A DNA stretch of 64,000 nt from positions 37,501 through 101,500 of the forward strand of contig CAJHZI010000431.1 in assembly GCA_905160935.1 (NCBI GenBank), read 5' to 3'. Below are positions 34,467 through 46,700 of the stretch, in pieces (position 1 is the stretch's first letter; each line of letters starts with the position of its first letter). The position numbers and the translations under genes are program-made. The notes beneath the pieces were generated by a model, which worked only from the letters and a program-made list of their open reading frames with translations, did no database searches and was not told where the DNA came from. The stretch is from Enchytraeus crypticus. Taxonomy: Eukaryota > Annelida > Clitellata > Enchytraeida > Enchytraeidae.

Positions 34467-34580
34467 TTTTGATCCTCACTCGATAGCGAGGTCAGTCACG
34501 CGCGACCCCACTATTTGAACCCCGCACATACTGATCTGCAGTCTAATATCTTACCGAAATCGACACTGACTCCAGGTCGA
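34467..34580 (-). mobile_element. tRNA-derived SINE, family A
   Basis: CCTCACTCGATAGCGAGGTC, TATTTGAACCCCGCACATAC and TGATCTGCAGTCTAATATC match family A. It lies about 180 bp upstream of the GPCR start codon. Confidence 0.75.
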
Positions 34581-34897
34581 ATACTTTCCTTTGCTAATGA
34601 AAATCATTCAAACAAAGAATGGCTCCTGCATGTGAGCAACAGGCAAAGTCTAGGAAAATGACATCTCCAACTACGTATATGTTTATTCATCTGAACATAA
34701 TTATGATGAACAGTAGGCTTAATAAAGTTTAACTAATACTGAAGATAACTACAAATTGGATACTGTTAACTACAAATTGGATACTGTTAAACAAAAAATC
34801 TTCGATCATAGAAATTAAGTTGGCCTAATTAAGTCTTTATAAATAATTTCCTTTATTTCTTTATAAATAATTTTCTTTATTTCCTAATTTATATCTT

Positions 34898-35218
34898 ATA
34901 AAGACCACGTTAAAAATGAAGATGTTCTACAAAGAATGTCAACTTGTCGTGACCTTTAGAACCGAATACGACGACAACAGATGAAATTTTTCGGACACAT
35001 TATGCGGAACAAAATAGTTGCAAATACCGCAGTGACAGGAATAATAGAAGGAAAAAGATGCAAGGGTCGGCAACGAATGACGTTTATTAAGAGTCTTAGC
35101 AAATGGATGCAGTTAACTGAAACAGAGATGATCAGAGCAACAATGAACAGAGACATATGGAAGAATATGACCATGACCGCCCAGGCTTGGAACAGGCGCG
35201 ACACTTAAAGAAGAAGAA
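34898..35218 (+). mobile_element. 3' fragment of the 47-kb LINE
   Basis: Positions 34898-35212 match 48923-49240 with only a few differences. They encode MKFFGHIMRNKIVANTAVTG, IIEGKRCKGRQRMTFIKSL and AQAWNR, and end in a GAAGAAGAAGAA tail. The near-identity suggests recent copying. It is a 5'-truncated copy. Confidence 0.9.
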
Positions 35219-35639
35219 GAATTAAGTCTTAGCATAAATATGATTTTTAATATTATTAAATTAAAATGCATGTTAATTATACAAATTTCACATTTGTAAT
35301 ACATAGTGAATAAACAGAATGCACTACATGTAGGCCTATATATCATATTATAAATATTGCCTAGCATAGATGAAAATAGTTCCTTAAGAGGGCCCTATCA
35401 GCATTTGCCATATCATCACTATAATGTAGCCTATAGCTTTAGAAAAACGTGATTTCTGAAGTGATTTCCATTAGTCCCCTATATCAGATCATTCCTAGTA
35501 GACTCTTACGCCACGTTCAGTTTACGGTTAGTCTATTACTCGTGACGCAATTACACCGCAATTACATGAGGATAATTTCACTAGTATACCAATCCGAAAA
35601 TAATTTACTACTTCATATACTATATAGGCCTACATGTTA

Positions 35640-35855
35640 CCCGTATTAAGTCCTTGTTGCTGAAGAATAGACCAATCGTGCATCATCATCATCTTCCTTT
35701 TATTTCTATAGTTAAATACGGTCGGGATTAGAAAATTTTCTAGCAATTTCTGGAGCCTAGGTGCTCACCAATCGAATGTCCATACTGACGTTGGTTTTGA
35801 TCCTAGTGCTTATAGTAGCCTTTTACGATACGTGCAGTCCTGATGATGATGATGA
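35640..35855 (-). repeat. Family F and RTE-like tail fragments
   Basis: CATCATCATCTTCC with ATACGGTCGGGATTAG is a worn RTE-like tail. GCAATTTCTGGAGCCTAGGT and CCTTTTACGATACGTGCAG are family F in reverse. It is followed by (GAC/GAT)n at 35845-35895. I see no gene from 35900 to 37370. Confidence 0.6.
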
Positions 35856-37375
35856 CGACGACGACGATGACGACTATGAGTATGACGATGATATACTATA
35901 TTCGTGTGAGTATGTCTAGCAGCTGTCGTGTTTTAGTTCTAACATATTGGTTTAGCTGCAGTCATTTGCTGCGTGTAGAGTCTGTAGACTGTGTCAAGTC
36001 AAAATTGTCAGTTTAAATTGGCTGCTCCAGGCCTGTATATAGAATCAAGAGTAAAGTTTAGACATTTTACACAGCGGACTTCCTTCAACATCAGTTGTAC
36101 AGACTGCGACGCCAAAAATTACATTTTGTCTACAAATTTAATTTCATCTCTTTCTGCCTGCGCTCGAAAAAAGAAGGACTGCTTCTTTCTGTTTTGCTAT
36201 TTACATTGATCTTGTTCATTGTAAAAATTAGTTGAAAATTACATTAGTAAACAAACTGCAGGCGAAAATTAACATGGTGACATGTCATTAATGAATAAAC
36301 CAACCATGTCTGTGGCTCGTATCTCGTAAAAGAACCCTGAGAATAAAAATTAAAGTATGATATTAAATAGAAGAAATTCCTTTTAAAAACTACTATATTT
36401 TGATGCGATGATATCATTATCACTGATTTATTTGATATTAAATACTATTGTTCATAAGAATGATCTTGGGATACCACTGTATTCAAGACGTGCAGTAAGT
36501 ATCCTATAGGCTACATCTACTTTTAACAACAAGGATCAAAATCCTCAATTTATTATCAAATACGTTTTCAGTTATCAAAACACATTGACCGAATGTATTT
36601 AAATATCAAAGTTTTAATAATATGTTCTCTCACACCATTTTAATTTACGCAACTTAACTGAATTATTTTATTTTAACTGCCGTAGTAAAGCAAGCCAATA
36701 AGCACAAGAGGAGCCCCCAATGGAGATATACAAACATTTAGAGGCCCACAAAAACAATGCACCACTCCTTAACGGAGTCAAAGTACACAGTTAATGTACA
36801 CAGTTAATGGCAAAAGCCGTTTTGCGTCAAGTCGAAAGGTCTGATAGCCTTACGATAGTGCAACGGTTAATCCAGCTACATAGGCTCAGGGATGTAGACT
36901 TATAGGGCTTAATAATAGCTACTGTCCATCTTTTTGTATACTAAAATTTGTCTATTTACCGTAGCACGTGTATACACCATGTGATTATTTATGTTCTTAA
37001 TCTTTCAAACGAAATCTACGTGACTCAACAGGGTTCTAGTAAAATCACAGCAATTTAAAACTGCTCCACAATATTTAAAACATTCGCATAAATTCATTAC
37101 AAATCGTTTTGCGTTTTTAAATTGAATTCCACGCATATGTTTTACTAGTAAAACCTATTAGTACAGCGCTCAAGAAGTATTCTAATGGCAATGCTATATA
37201 TAAGCGAGTAGTCTTACTCAAGTATTTTTAATGAATATTATATATAGGTCTATTCTTTAGATAATGCTTACAATTGATATCAGTCCCGTGATGTGTCCGA
37301 TCGATTCACTGAAGCATTGACCAACCATAAGCTGCATAAGAGAAGAATGAGCAAGAAATGAAGAAAACAAATGGA

Positions 37376-37435
37376 GATCACTTCAGAAACCACATTCCTC
37401 CAAGATATTGGAGGAATATGGTTTCTTAAGTGATT
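37376..37435. repeat. Hairpin with 26-bp imperfect arms
   Basis: The left arm 37378-37403 (TCACTTCAGAAACCACATTC, then CTCCAA) pairs with 37408-37433 with two mismatches around the loop GATA. It is immediately followed by (GTAG)n and (GA)n at 37441-37530. It could be a small MITE, a microRNA-like foldback or a chance palindrome. Confidence 0.85.
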
Positions 37436-37440
37436 TAGAA

Positions 37441-37464
37441 ACGTAGGTAGGTAGGTAGGTAGGT

Positions 37465-37497
<33 letters not shown>

Positions 37498-37532
37498 AAG
37501 AGAGGGAGAGAGAGAGAGAAAGAGAAGAGAGT
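37441..37532. repeat. (GTAG)n/(GA)n microsatellite
   Basis: About six GTAG units, then a GA-rich tract. The minus-strand frame across it is Ser/Leu low complexity. No gene was recognised at 37540-38025. Confidence 0.9.
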
Positions 37533-38024
37533 TTTGGGCGGTTGTACAGAATTTAAAAGTGCCAATGAAACGTACGGCTGCTTGAATAATAATGAACAAC
37601 TAATATCATCAGTATTCACGAATATCTCACGACGAGTATCTTACGGGTTCATTCAACAAAAGCCGTTACACAATTAAATCAGAGTTCATCGGTATATAGC
37701 AAAAATAAAAATCATAAAAACAATGACAAAAATGACATTAATAGTAATATTATTTTCATTAATATTACTAGTAGTAATAGTACTGCTTTAATTATTAGAC
37801 AAATAACAATAATACAGCCACAGCACAGCAATTAATCGCATCTAAAATGCTACAGTTAAGCTTTTCATCTCGTTATCGATATTGTCAAAGTTAATCCATG
37901 ATATCGTCATAATAAAAGTTTACTAATAGTTTAAACTCAGTAATCTAAATCAACCCCACAAACGATTAAAACTGTTAGGAATGGCAAACAAATGACATTC
38001 AATGATTTTCAGTTTCATGCTAAG

Positions 38025-38275
38025 TATAAAAAGTAAACACGCATTACAGTGAAATGATCGACTATGTTGATATCTATCACTTTTTAATACCACATGTTTA
38101 AACCGTTAGGAAATTTATTCCAGTTTTCGTGTAACCAATCCAGCGAATGTCTGAGATTTTACTCTCAGATCAGCGCGGCTGGCATTCGAACCCACGAGGG
38201 TTCAATTCACCTCAGGATCTGTCATTTAACACTTCATGACGTTACCCCTACGCTATTAAGACATTCTACACATTA
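38025..38275 (-). mobile_element. tRNA-derived SINE, family B
   Basis: AAACACGCATTACAGTGAAA, TCAGATCAGCGCGGCTGGCA and TTCGAACCCACGAGGGTTCA match the 30185 copy closely. The whole body, including the distal ATCACTTTTTAATACCACATG part, is present. Confidence 0.85.
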
Positions 38276-38874
38276 ACCGAGCTAAGCTTCTTCAGTATTG
38301 CCAGGACCCCAGGGTTACCGAGCTAGCAACACACTGACATAACATGAACAACGATGGGTGGGGCGGGGTTTATATACACCAGCCGGTTCAACTCTCTGTA
38401 CGTAAGCGTGTACTGTAGACACAGAACAGACGTTATATACACCTTTCAGGGGATTTTTCTAGTCGATATGGACTGGTAATAGTTTACGTAAAATATTCTA
38501 TAAATATATAATCAAAAAATAAGAAAAGTTTACTCAAAACACAGAGAAAAAATAAAGTTAAAGCACATGAATGCCATGATGAGATAGAACAGTTTCACTA
38601 AGTACATCGCAACAAAGTACTTGTACGGAATTCTCCCCTATGGCATTCGTAACAGACGTTAAAATAATCCACATATCAATTCGCCAAACATTAAACCCTA
38701 CCAAAGGCCCCCGAAAATAGTGGCTCCAAAACTATACTTATTGAAAATTAAATATGAAATTGCTAGATGTTTTATTCATCACCCGATCATTCTTACGTCT
38801 ATCGAACATCAAACCGTACACAAATAATAGTGAACAACATATATTCAAATTACAATGCGTTTAATTTAGCATCG

Positions 38875-39330
38875 TCATCATCTTCCCTTAAATCCCAGTT
38901 TAACCAGGATCGGGATACGAATAGACTTTCTACAGTCCTCTTTGTAACACACCATATCATCAGTCAATCCCGTATTTTTTATGCCCTTCTTAATTACCAC
39001 ATCCCACGTCAATTGTGGTCTACCTCTCTCTCTAGCTTAACATCCAGCTCTTCCCTCCAAACTCTCTTTACAACGTCATCATCTGCCTTTCTCACAATAT
39101 GCCCATTCCATCTCAGTCTCGACTAAGCCAACCTATCCCCGATCCCCTCAACATTCAAATTCATCCTCACATAATTATTTTCTATTCCGTCCTTCCTAAT
39201 TTTTCCACACATTAGACGTAACATTCTCATTTCTGCCACATGAAAACTCTGTAAATGTTCCCTTTTAGTGCCCAACATTACGAACCATACATCACTACTG
39301 GCCTTACCACAGAAAGTTTAATACAATTAG
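38875..39330 (-). mobile_element. RTE-like LINE, 3' end
   Basis: The reverse complement of the 24665-25115 element: CATCATCTTCCCTTAAATCC, CACACCATATCATCAGTCAA, TCTCACAATATGCCCATTCC and TGTTCCCTTTTAGTGCCCAA. It has the same coding segment on the minus strand with several interruptions. No gene was recognised at 38280-38870. Confidence 0.8.
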
Positions 39331-39721
39331 CACAACGAACTTAATTTAACAATAAGTATAAATTTAAAACAAAATAAAATAAACTTAATACAATTGAAAT
39401 ATCATCCAATGGCTTTACTAAGCCGAAGTAAATTTCTCTGAGACATAGACATTATCAAAATACATGCCTTAATCAGTGGCTTTCAGCAATCTACAAATAT
39501 AAAGAGTTAAACCCCGATCAACCTTATAAATATCAAAATGTAATTATTCCATACATACTACTCCGCTGTGAGGCCTTTACTCCCTCTACTGTCTAATTAA
39601 CTCTTCCACTAAAACACCTTATTTTAGTCTATTATTTGTTTATAATTATATTCTATAATCTTTTACTCTAACTACAGCAGTTTTCCCACCACTCTATACC
39701 ATACAATCAAAAGGAAATAAA

Positions 39722-39855
39722 AACAACATTAATTATAGAATCACTGTCGTCAATAGCAACAACGAGCATATTGAGCAAATACAAGCCGTTGAGCAACAAA
39801 TAGAGTCGAAAAACGGTGCAAATTACCAAATCCAGAAAATAAATCTAAAGAATTA
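39722..39855 (-). mobile_element. CR1/L2-like LINE 3' tail, diverged
   Basis: AACATTAATTATAGAATCAC, CAACAACGAGCATATTGAGC and AAGCCGTTGAGCAACAAATA align with the 6.1-kb LINE end but with clearly more changes than other copies. Confidence 0.7.
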
Positions 39856-40140
39856 TTAATAATTTTAGTTCACGTTATAGTTCAAAACATCATCTGATAT
39901 CTGGAGGTTCACGAGATTTGTGCCAGTATGACATTATTACTGATGACTCTTGCATTGAGCCGGAAGCAGGAATCCATATAAGGATACACGTGTCCTTGAT
40001 GATAACGCTGCCTTAACGTTAAACTCGTGCGTTCATCGTTTAACATTGGGCCAATCTCCGTATCTCTTGTAGTTACGATAATTAAGCCACAGAGTCGACA
40101 GCATTAGGTTTATATGTCAGCAATATCTTATTCACAGTCG

Positions 40141-40310
40141 TTAAAGTGGGAATTCAGAGCTAGGGAAACAGTCAAATTTTTCAGGTACCCCTCTAATGTA
40201 TTTACAAATCTCCTAGTAACTAATGCATGGCCCCTAACACGGGAACGCACCTCAGGAAAAAAAGATAACTAGAAATGATAGCTAGGGGAATTGAGTTCCC
40301 CTTCGTCCCA
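40141..40310 (-). mobile_element. MITE-like repeat, second copy
   Basis: A reverse-orientation relative of 11361-11526: TTAAAGTGGGAATTCAGAGC, AATGTATTTACAAATCTCCT and AGCTAGGGGAATTGAGTTCC. The outer ends are less well kept than in the first copy. Confidence 0.55.
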
Positions 40311-40317
40311 CCAAAGT

Positions 40318-40550
40318 TTCTTCTTCTTCCTCAGTGCACTGCCAAGTGGCAGGTTCAAGATACATATTCATACTCCCAGTCTGTTTTCTCGCTCCATAAG
40401 AGCACTCCATAGATCAACAAGTAAATCCCTTCACAAAGTCTATGCCTTATCCATACCTTATGTAGCCTATAGCTTGGGAACAGTATGGCTTCTGAGATGG
40501 TTTCCCGTTGCCTTCCTCAGTTAGGTGGATTAATTAACCCAAACTTTAAC
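40318..40550 (+). repeat. Family C repeat downstream of GK5
   Basis: CAGTGCACTGCCAAGTGGCA, GCTCCATAAGAGCACTCCAT and AGATGGTTTCCCGTTGCCTT are the reverse complement of 59225-59440. It lies about 180 bp beyond the GK5 stop codon, so it may be part of the 3' UTR. Confidence 0.75.
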
Positions 40551-40730
40551 TACTGCTCATTCATGATAGGTAGGTAGGTTGTAGTGTGTTTAACGTCAAG
40601 GTTCAGAAGCACAAGGCTTACCTTCAAGACGACTCGACACACTCGAGCTACCGTCACAATGAGAAATGTAACAGTAAGTTATTGCTATTCAATGACCATG
40701 AAACTAGATTCATGATAGAACCTATCAGGG

Positions 40731-43700
40731 TTACAGCTTCGTATTGCAGTACCAGTCTCTCGCCCTACCGACAGCTCGCATCCACTCGTTATAACTCTTT
40801 CTCGCTTCAGTCGTTCTCTCAGCTCCATCCGGCTTAAACTTCCGTTCCGTTGTTCGAATTTTCTTCAGTTCCATCTTATCTTTCCAGATACCTACAGCAA
40901 ACGAGCATATTGAAAAGATACGACTAATCCTGATACATAGATAATAATCATAATAACATAATAACAATAACAATAAACCGCTCAGATGGGAAACGATCGG
41001 ACGGTGTATCTCAAATTCCTTGGGCAGAAGGCAAGTGCATCAGCTGGGATGTCACTGTGACGGACACATTCTCAGCAAGCAATCTCAGCCTTTCATGCGC
41101 TGCTGCTGGCTCAGCTGCTGAAGCCGCTGCCAATAGGAAGACACTTAAATATGCCGAAGTCTCTAGCAGCTACATCTTCCGGCCCATTGCTTTTGAAACA
41201 TTGGGTCCCATCAACTCTGCCGCGTCTGACTTCATAAACGAATTAGGCAGGAGAACCAGTGCTATCACGGGCGACCAACGCGAAAAGGCCATTCTATGGC
41301 AGCGCCTATCTATCGCACTCCAGCGTTGTAATGCTGTCTGCATTCGTGGCACATTGGCGGTTGCGGCCTCCCAGAGCGTAGAGAAACTATTCTAAATATT
41401 TTTTCATCTTTTTTTTAATTAAATAGAGTCTTTCTTTTATCATATATTTTAGTCCAGGGCCTTATACAGCCCAGGGCAATATTTAAAAAAATAATAATAA
41501 GAAAATAAAAAACATAACAATAATAATAATAATAATAATAATAAAGGTTTAAAGTCCGTTTCCTCATACAAGGATGATGTCAGGGACAACATCAACTATT
41601 AATCAAACCAACTATCTTTTACTAGAAATCAACTATCTCTTACTATAAAAGGTATCTCCTAAATCAACGGTTAAAAACAAGACCGTGAGATTAGAAAATT
41701 TGACAAATCGAATACCTATTCTCAGAACAAAACGTAAAGTTTCAACGAGAAACTGCGCCGTGATCTGCATTAATTTACCACTAAGTGGTTATTTACTAAA
41801 GGTCTTCATAGAAACAATTACGATTTATAACTATCATAAGCTGCTATGCTCCGCCTTTTGTACGTAAGTGTTTCTAGTACGTAAGTATTTATGTATGTAT
41901 GTTTGTATTTATTTATTTTTTGTATGTATGTAGTTCGTCCAGTACAAAAAACCGTAAACACGAATCAACAGTTGACACAAGTAAAATAAACTCAAACAAC
42001 AGTAAAAACGAATCAACAGTTGACACAGATTAAATAAACCCAAACAACAGTAAACACGAATCAACAGTTTTTTATCGTTTAGTATCGTTTATTTGTTCAT
42101 CACAGCACAGATTGTACAAACAATAAGAACGTGCATGTAGTTAGATAAACAAACAACAACTCAAAAGAGGCGACCATAAAAATGCCTCTGCTCGGTAATA
42201 CCATAACTAGTAGCTATAGCAGAGTCTACTTGAGTCTGAAATGCAAAAATTTCTATTACATTACCAATTACAGTAAAACCGTTGGTAGTAATACAATTGA
42301 ATATTTTCAAATTAGGAAATGGGCAGACACTGGCAAGTGAAAACTCGAAATATACAGTAAACACGAATCAACAGTTGACACAGATTAACTATACGTACCA
42401 ACGGCTAGACCAGCAAGGAAGGCTGCGCCCAAGCTCGTCATGTCCATGTGTGTGGGCCTGTCTATAGACCTATCAGTCAGATCTGCTATCAACTGAACCA
42501 GAAAACTGTTGTTACATACACCCCCATCACATCTGTTGTGTAAATTCAACCAATCAATGTACATATCATTCAATCGATCGATCGTACGATTGAATTAGTT
42601 GAATGAACGAATTTCTTAAACGAATCAATGATCTAGTTTAAAAGATATTAATATACAACGTAAATAGGTCAGGTTTACCAGAGTTCAGATCTAGTTTCAA
42701 AGATAATCAAATTCAACGATAAAAAGATCTAGTTTACCAGAGTTTAGATCTAGCAAATAAAAGACAGCCTTAGACAACGTATATGATAGTTATTTGATAT
42801 TGTAGTGATTTTTACCGTGTGCATTTTATTGTAGGCCTATATAGCTTGTTTTACCGCAAATGTTGTAATGTATAGAGATGCCTTAGCATGATATACTCTA
42901 GTAAACATTAAACGGTAAATAGAATTGTATTGCCTAATGGTTTTTGACAGGGGGGTCTTGGTCTCGTCCAGGACTGTCTCGTAGAGCAGAGAGAACCGGT
43001 AGGCGAGGGACTCGAGTATCGCTCTCACAATGTGAGCACGTGAAGTTTCGAGTGTCGCACCAATCAGCAGACTCGTGGCTTTGTCGTCGTTCAGCGGCAT
43101 CTGCGGAAACAAGGCTTCTATTTATTTTTTATTTTAGTGAAAAGTATACCTGATATATTTCAATATTTTAACGCCTTAAATGTACGAGGATATAGTAAAG
43201 AGAGTTTGGAGGGAGGAGCTGGATGCTAAGCTAGAGAGAGGTAGACCACAACTGACGTGGGATGAGGTAATTAAGAAGGACATGAAAAATAGGGGACTGA
43301 CTGATGATATGGTGTGGGACAGAGAGGACTGGAGAAAGCCTATTCGTATCCCGGCCCTGGTTAAACTGGGATTTAAGGGACGATGATGATGATGATGATG
43401 ACGATGATGATGACGATGATGAACGCCTTAAAAGTAGGCCTAGCTATATAAGCCGGAATCGTTACGACAATTCAATTCAATTTCAATTTATTAAGAGCAC
43501 AAAAATGGTCATTCAACCCTGTAGAGTTCACATACACAACAAACAAACAAGCAAATGCAACACGATAAAACACAAAACTAAATGAGAACTATTGTGAACT
43601 TAAAATATAAGTTATATCAGTCATGAGATCTAGTATTTTATATCTACTCTACTAAAATAGCTATGCAATAAACTCATGCATGTTTTATACCTAAATCTTA

Positions 43701-46700
43701 CCATTATTGTTCCATTCCAATCAATTGCCTTCATTAGTTTCTGCTTGGTCGCCTAGAACGGAACTTGCATTCTGAAGTGCTCCAGACACAACAAGAATAT
43801 ACATGTATTATCGTCATCTTGATTGAATCCCAGTTTAACTACGGTCGGTATACGAATAGATCTTCTTTTCCATTCGTTTTATAAAAATGTTTAGCAATTT
43901 CTGGATCCTAAGCGAACAAAACGAATAGTCATTAATATGGATCCCACAAAAAATTTCTAAAAAAATGGAAAAAGATATAAATTTAAAAGATATATTTGGA
44001 CTTGCACTCTTTTGGATCAGCAATTAATACAGTACTTCCGGCAGAGTTTTGGGAAGACTGGCTCTTGTAACCAATGCCGTCATAGACATCCATCTTCAGA
44101 AAACGATTAGGACGTTAACATCGCCATGACCGTTGTCACGTTCAAAATTTAAACTTCCAATTGCAAACAATTTCAATTACTATCATAAATGATTAACTGC
44201 ATATGTACAGCAGAATTACCTGAAGTCCACTAAAAGCAGGCACAAAATAGGCTCCACTACTGCTCTCCACTGATCCAGCGAGAGCTTCCAACTCGTCAAC
44301 GTGCGTAAACAGACCTGCTCATAGGAGAATATACATCATGCAATGCAATATCATCATCATCGTCATCGTCATCATCATCATCATCATTATCATCATCATC
44401 TTCCCTTAAATCCCAGTTTAACCATGGTCGGGATACGAATAGACTTTCTCCAGTCATCCCTGTCCCACACCATATCTTCAGTCAATCCCATCAGCCAATC
44501 AGTCACATCATATCATCAGTCAATAATCCTATAATGCAATATGATACCTTAAAATACAACAGAAATGATGCAACATAATGCAATGAAGGATAGAAGAATA
44601 AAAGAATAATAGGCTAATTTATTCAGCAATTGACAAACAAATCGCAAAGAAAGCGATATAAGACATATGCCCAGTAATATTGTGTAATAAAATACAAACA
44701 ATACAAAACAACACACTGTACAACACAACACACTGTACAACACAACACACTATTGTGTTACTATTGCAATTGATCACGAACAACCCAACAGACTGAAAAT
44801 ATAAACATGAAATGTACTCTGTTTAGTACAATAAAGAATGGAAAAGTCTCAAATAGGGGATTGACTGATGATATGACGTAGAACAGAGAGGATTTGAGAC
44901 AGTCTATTCGTATCCCGACCCTAGTTAAACTGGGATTCAAGGGAAGATGATGATGATGATGATACTCTGTTTAGTAGAATAATGAACGCTCACTAGATGT
45001 TCTCGTTCATTAGCTTGGTCAATAGGAAATTAGTTAAGAAGGATTCGGTATCCAGTCAGGTCCGTCACAGATATAATAACTGCATGAGAAAACAAACAAT
45101 AAATTCTTACCACGTGGATATAATCAGTGAAAGCTGGTAAAGCTAAGGTTAACGTCAGTTTCCTCACTCGAAAGCGATGTAAGTGACGGGCGAGCCCAGG
45201 ATTTGAACCCCGCACCTACTGATCCGCGGTCGAATATCTTACCGACTTTGCCACTGGCTCCAGCCAGTACTTACATTTATTTAAATATTCTAAATTTAAT
45301 CAATTGAACTGGTTAATCTTTATAATAGGGGATTAACTGATGATATGGTATGGGACAGGGAGGACTGGAGAAAGTCTATTCGAATCCCGACCCTGTTTAA
45401 ACTGGGATTTAAGGGAAGATGATGATGATTATAATGATGATGAACTGACTAATCTTACCAATATTCTTAGACCACTCTAAACAAGTTCCTGTGTCAGAGG
45501 CGAATCCTTCTGCAACATACACACATTCCTCGCCTATCTTCCACCCAATCAGGGGATAGAGGCCTAAATCAATCAATTAATCACTAATCAGTTGAAAAAT
45601 TAATCAAAACAAAATCAATCAGTAAGTCAACTGCGCAGTCACTGGATCAAGAGCAAAAGTATACAAATCAATCACAGTCAACCCCCTCGACCGGTCACAC
45701 CACCACCACAACAATATAACAACAATACGATTAGAGTGCTACTGTTGTCCATGACAACATCGAACACTGTGGGACCAAATTACAACCGATGAGCAGAGTG
45801 AGGGGTCCAAAACGGTGCAAGCCAAAATCTGGGTGGTCAGTCCAAGGAAGGGTACTAGCGGAGGAAGGGTACTAGCGGATGGATACACACAATGGCACCC
45901 GTACTCTACCTACACTAACTTAAGAATAGCTGGTAACTTCAAAAAGAAATACCTCTTTTAACTAATACTGTTGTAACAGTTCCATTATAGCATATAGCCG
46001 AGAGCAGCAACTTATAATATTTAATAAAGTTACATAATTATATCAAATATCGAAATAAACAAATAAAGCTATATAGCATCAGGAAAGCATGACACCAACT
46101 CAATTATTTTTAAATGATAAGTATGCGTACGTCAGGATAGCCGAATGGACAGCACGCTTGCCTGAGAAGCAGAAGGCCATCGTTTCAAATTCCAACCGGA
46201 CAGTCTCTGATCCCTCGTGATCCAGAAACAAACGTTAAACTTAGCTTTACTGACGGATTGATTCATGATTGATTACCTGCTATGGATGCATGAGGCTTAC
46301 TGCCTGTATTACAGTCAATGAACGTCCCTGTGCCCATAGTACACTTCACGTCCCCAACATCAAAGCAACACTGACCAAACATGGCGCCCTGTTGATCAGC
46401 CACCTAACAACAACAACAAACATGGCACCCTGTTGATCAGCCACCTAACAACAACAACAAACATGGCACCCTGTTGATCAGCCACCTAACAACAACAACA
46501 AACATGGCACCCTGTTGATCAGCCACCTAACAACAACAACAAACATGGCGCCCTCTTGATCAGCCCCCTAACAACAAAACAAACATGGCACCCTGTTGAT
46601 CAGCCACCTAACAACAACAACCAACATGGCGCCCTGTTGATCAACTACCTAACAACAACAACAAATATGGCACCCTGTTGATCAGCCACCTAACAACAAC

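Noticed and set aside
43670-43760. Possible extra GK5 exon on the minus strand reading ATKQKLMKAIDWNGTIM before a GTAAGA
   Set aside because: It does not match any part of GK5, the neighbouring exons already join in phase without it, and no good acceptor precedes it.
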